DNA from: Amphimedon queenslandica
Lineage: Eukaryota; Porifera; Demospongiae; Haplosclerida; Niphatidae
NCBI RefSeq assembly: GCF_000090795.2
Contig: NW_003546457.1
Span: 113,259-149,405 of the forward strand
Length of the DNA stretch: 36,147 bases
Direction: 5' to 3'
The position numbers and the translations under genes were made by a program. The notes beneath the pieces were generated by a model. The model was not told the DNA's origin, did no database searches, and was given only the letters and a program-made list of their open reading frames with translations. Position 1 is the first letter of the stretch; each line of letters opens with the position of its first letter. Below are positions 34,360 to 36,147 of this stretch, piece after piece.

Positions 34360-35879
34360 ATGGCATTGTCAGTATTATTGGTGACTATAGTCTTCTTGTT
34401 GAGTGTCAGTGAAGTTATTAGTGAATGTCCACCTTCCTCAGGTAAGACACTGGATGTGTATAATAACAGCTGTATAGGTTTTTATAGGTATCTACCTGAT
34501 GCATGATGGAAACTGTTATACTAATGGATCATATTTTACAGACAGCAGTATCAGGCCAACTCCTTTAGAGTGTGTATTACCTGGTGCTACTCTGGAAGAT
34601 GGAGAATGGATTGGTCCTTATGGAACAGTTCCTTGTGATGGTGGTCACATTCAAAACATTCAATGTACCAATGGATCAGGTGCCAACCTCAGTGTTCACA
34701 TAAATCCAGCTAATGGCTTTCTTGGGGTACCTGGTGATGGCTGGTACAAGTGTTGTCTACCCACTAATTGTTCAGATCCTAACACTAACATCATCTTTGT
34801 TAATATATTCAGTAAGAGGAGACTATAATCACTTACTGATGCAATAAATTTTTATTTGTAGGATATGCACAGATAGAATCATTTACTGTTGCTGATCTTC
34901 CTTCTGATATGACAGTATATCCTCAGAAATACAAACTGAATTGTGTTAAAACTGGATTTCACCAATATCATATTACAATGAGCATTGGTAGTACTTCACT
35001 AGCTAGCTACTATCATTGCAATGATATTAATCATCCTTATTTATGTCCTGGAACTGTGTTAGTTAGTAGTACTTACACAGTAAGATATACTGTTACTATT
35101 ACATGGGATGGAATGACTGTCAGTAGTGGATCAATCAGTCAATCAACCACTGGAGATCAAATGTATCAATGCTGGCCAGTAGATAATCCTAATGGTAATG
35201 TAAACAGAATATGTACTTTAACTATAAAAGGTAATGTCAAAAAATCCTAATAACGATACCAATATTAGTACCAGCAACTGCTCTCTCTTCTCTTACTGAA
35301 GTCAGCAAGACAGCTACCACTATCACTGTCAGTTGGACTGCACTTGATTCATCTGATGCTGATGGATATGTAGTCAATGTCACTAGTGACACAGACACTA
35401 TGCAGACAGTACAGGTGGAGGGAAGTAGTAATAATACAATCACACTGAATGGACTGAGAGGAGGAACAACTTATAGCATCACAGTCAAAGCCTATCAACA
35501 ATTACTGGGACCTGCTAGTACAATCAGTGTACAGACCTTACCAGGTATTGCTACTGTACCTTTTAATGTACTATTAACATTGTTGATGTAATTCTAGTTA
35601 TTAATTCAATCAATTGGACACTAGTCTCATCCATTACACAACTCAATAACACTCAATATCGTATTGATTGTCTCACAACTACTGATATAAATCCTTCAAC
35701 TGATGTTTACTGGTTAGTGAATGGAGTGATGAAGAGTAACTCAATGTATACATCAATTGATGTCCTGACATACAACAACACACTACTGGTATATCCTGAT
35801 CCACTGGGAGTGTCAGTTAATGTTACCTGTATAGCAATGATTGGAGGAGTCAACTACAGTCAATCTGTGATATTACATG
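34360..35879 (+). CDS. Secreted or membrane Ig-like/FN3 protein, 5' part (continues off window)
   Basis: Five in-phase exons, 34360-34441, 34488-34811, 34862-35230, 35269-35544 and 35598-35879, give 444 residues and end with a good donor GTATGA, so the gene runs past the right edge. The signal peptide is MALSVLLVTIVFLLSVSEVI. Exon 2 encodes a Cys-rich Ig-like module ending GDGWYKCCLPTNC. Exon 3 is a second Ig-like module (YKLNCVKTG to MYQCWPV). Exon 4 is a fibronectin type III domain (TITVSWTALDSSDADGYVVN, GGTTYSITVKAY). Exon 5 is a third Ig-like domain (YRIDCLTT, VYWLVNGV, VNVTCIAM). One exon per domain, all with phase-1 borders, is typical of shuffled extracellular modules. Many N-glycosylation sequons. 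No transmembrane segment yet; whether it ends as a kinase, adhesion or other receptor cannot be told. Confidence 0.8.
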
Positions 35880-36053
35880 GTATGATTATTTAATGTATTT
35901 CAATTACAAGATTAAAAACAACACAGTTCATTTTCAAATTGCTAAATCCCAAATAAATAATAATTATAATTAAACAATGATTTTGAATACTTAAGTATTC
36001 ATAATCTTTCCTGTGAATGACGTTTCCAATTTATAATGATATTCATTGGGATA

Positions 36054-36147
36054 CCGTAAATAGAAAATTTTTCAGGCCGCCATTGTGGAGGTATTGCTGC
36101 ACCATAGCTGCACTGTTTCCAATGGAGCTCGATAACTTTCTGCCGTT
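36054..36147. mobile_element. Possible truncated MITE at right edge
   Basis: CCGTAAATAGAAAATTTTTC, preceded by TA, resembles the start of the CCGTATAG family, and GC content rises after it. The other end is outside the window, so this stays tentative. Confidence 0.25.

Overview
The window looks like nuclear DNA of an early-branching animal, most likely a demosponge close to Amphimedon. This is inferred from compact genes with many 43-60 bp GT-AG introns, an AT-rich background, introns filled with the palindromic hexamer repeat (TACATG)n, and Ig/FN3 receptors of the kind sponges carry. No species marker proves it.

Layout. (1) 1-24,076, + strand: 57 exons of an axonemal inner-arm dynein heavy chain of the DNAH3/7/12 group, closest to DNAH7 by motif recall. 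Every exon junction stays in phase and gives 3,383 residues up to the stop. The N-terminal part, roughly 640 residues if the length is like human DNAH7, lies left of the window. The introns hold an intact antisense tRNA-Arg(CCG), several families of short inverted-repeat elements (MITEs), microsatellites and a possible antisense gene relic. (2) 24,337-27,100, - strand: a 14-exon cyclic-nucleotide phosphodiesterase of the PDE1 type, tail-to-tail with the dynein. (3) 27,303-29,727, - strand: an 8-exon UBE2F-type NEDD8-conjugating enzyme of 187 aa. (4) 29,906-32,100, + strand: a single-pass Ig receptor of 652 aa, head-to-head with UBE2F across a 178-bp shared promoter. Its cytoplasmic tail of about 370 residues holds 12 tyrosine motifs of ITIM and Grb2-SH2 type. 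(5) 32,101-34,359: spacer with a dispersed repeat and a 41-bp minisatellite. (6) 34,360 to beyond the right edge, + strand: the first five exons of a secreted or membrane protein with Ig-like and FN3 domains.

How the genes relate. The dynein drives flagellar beating (in a sponge, of choanocytes and larval cilia). PDE1 enzymes couple calcium/calmodulin to cyclic-nucleotide breakdown and could work in the same cells, but adjacency alone does not show it. UBE2F modifies cullins with NEDD8. The two right-hand genes are cell-surface recognition candidates. The multi-tyrosine Ig receptor is the most interesting object here: its tail reads like an inhibitory or docking immune receptor.

All gene models come from reading splice sites and reading frames by eye and from remembered family sequences. 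No database search was run.
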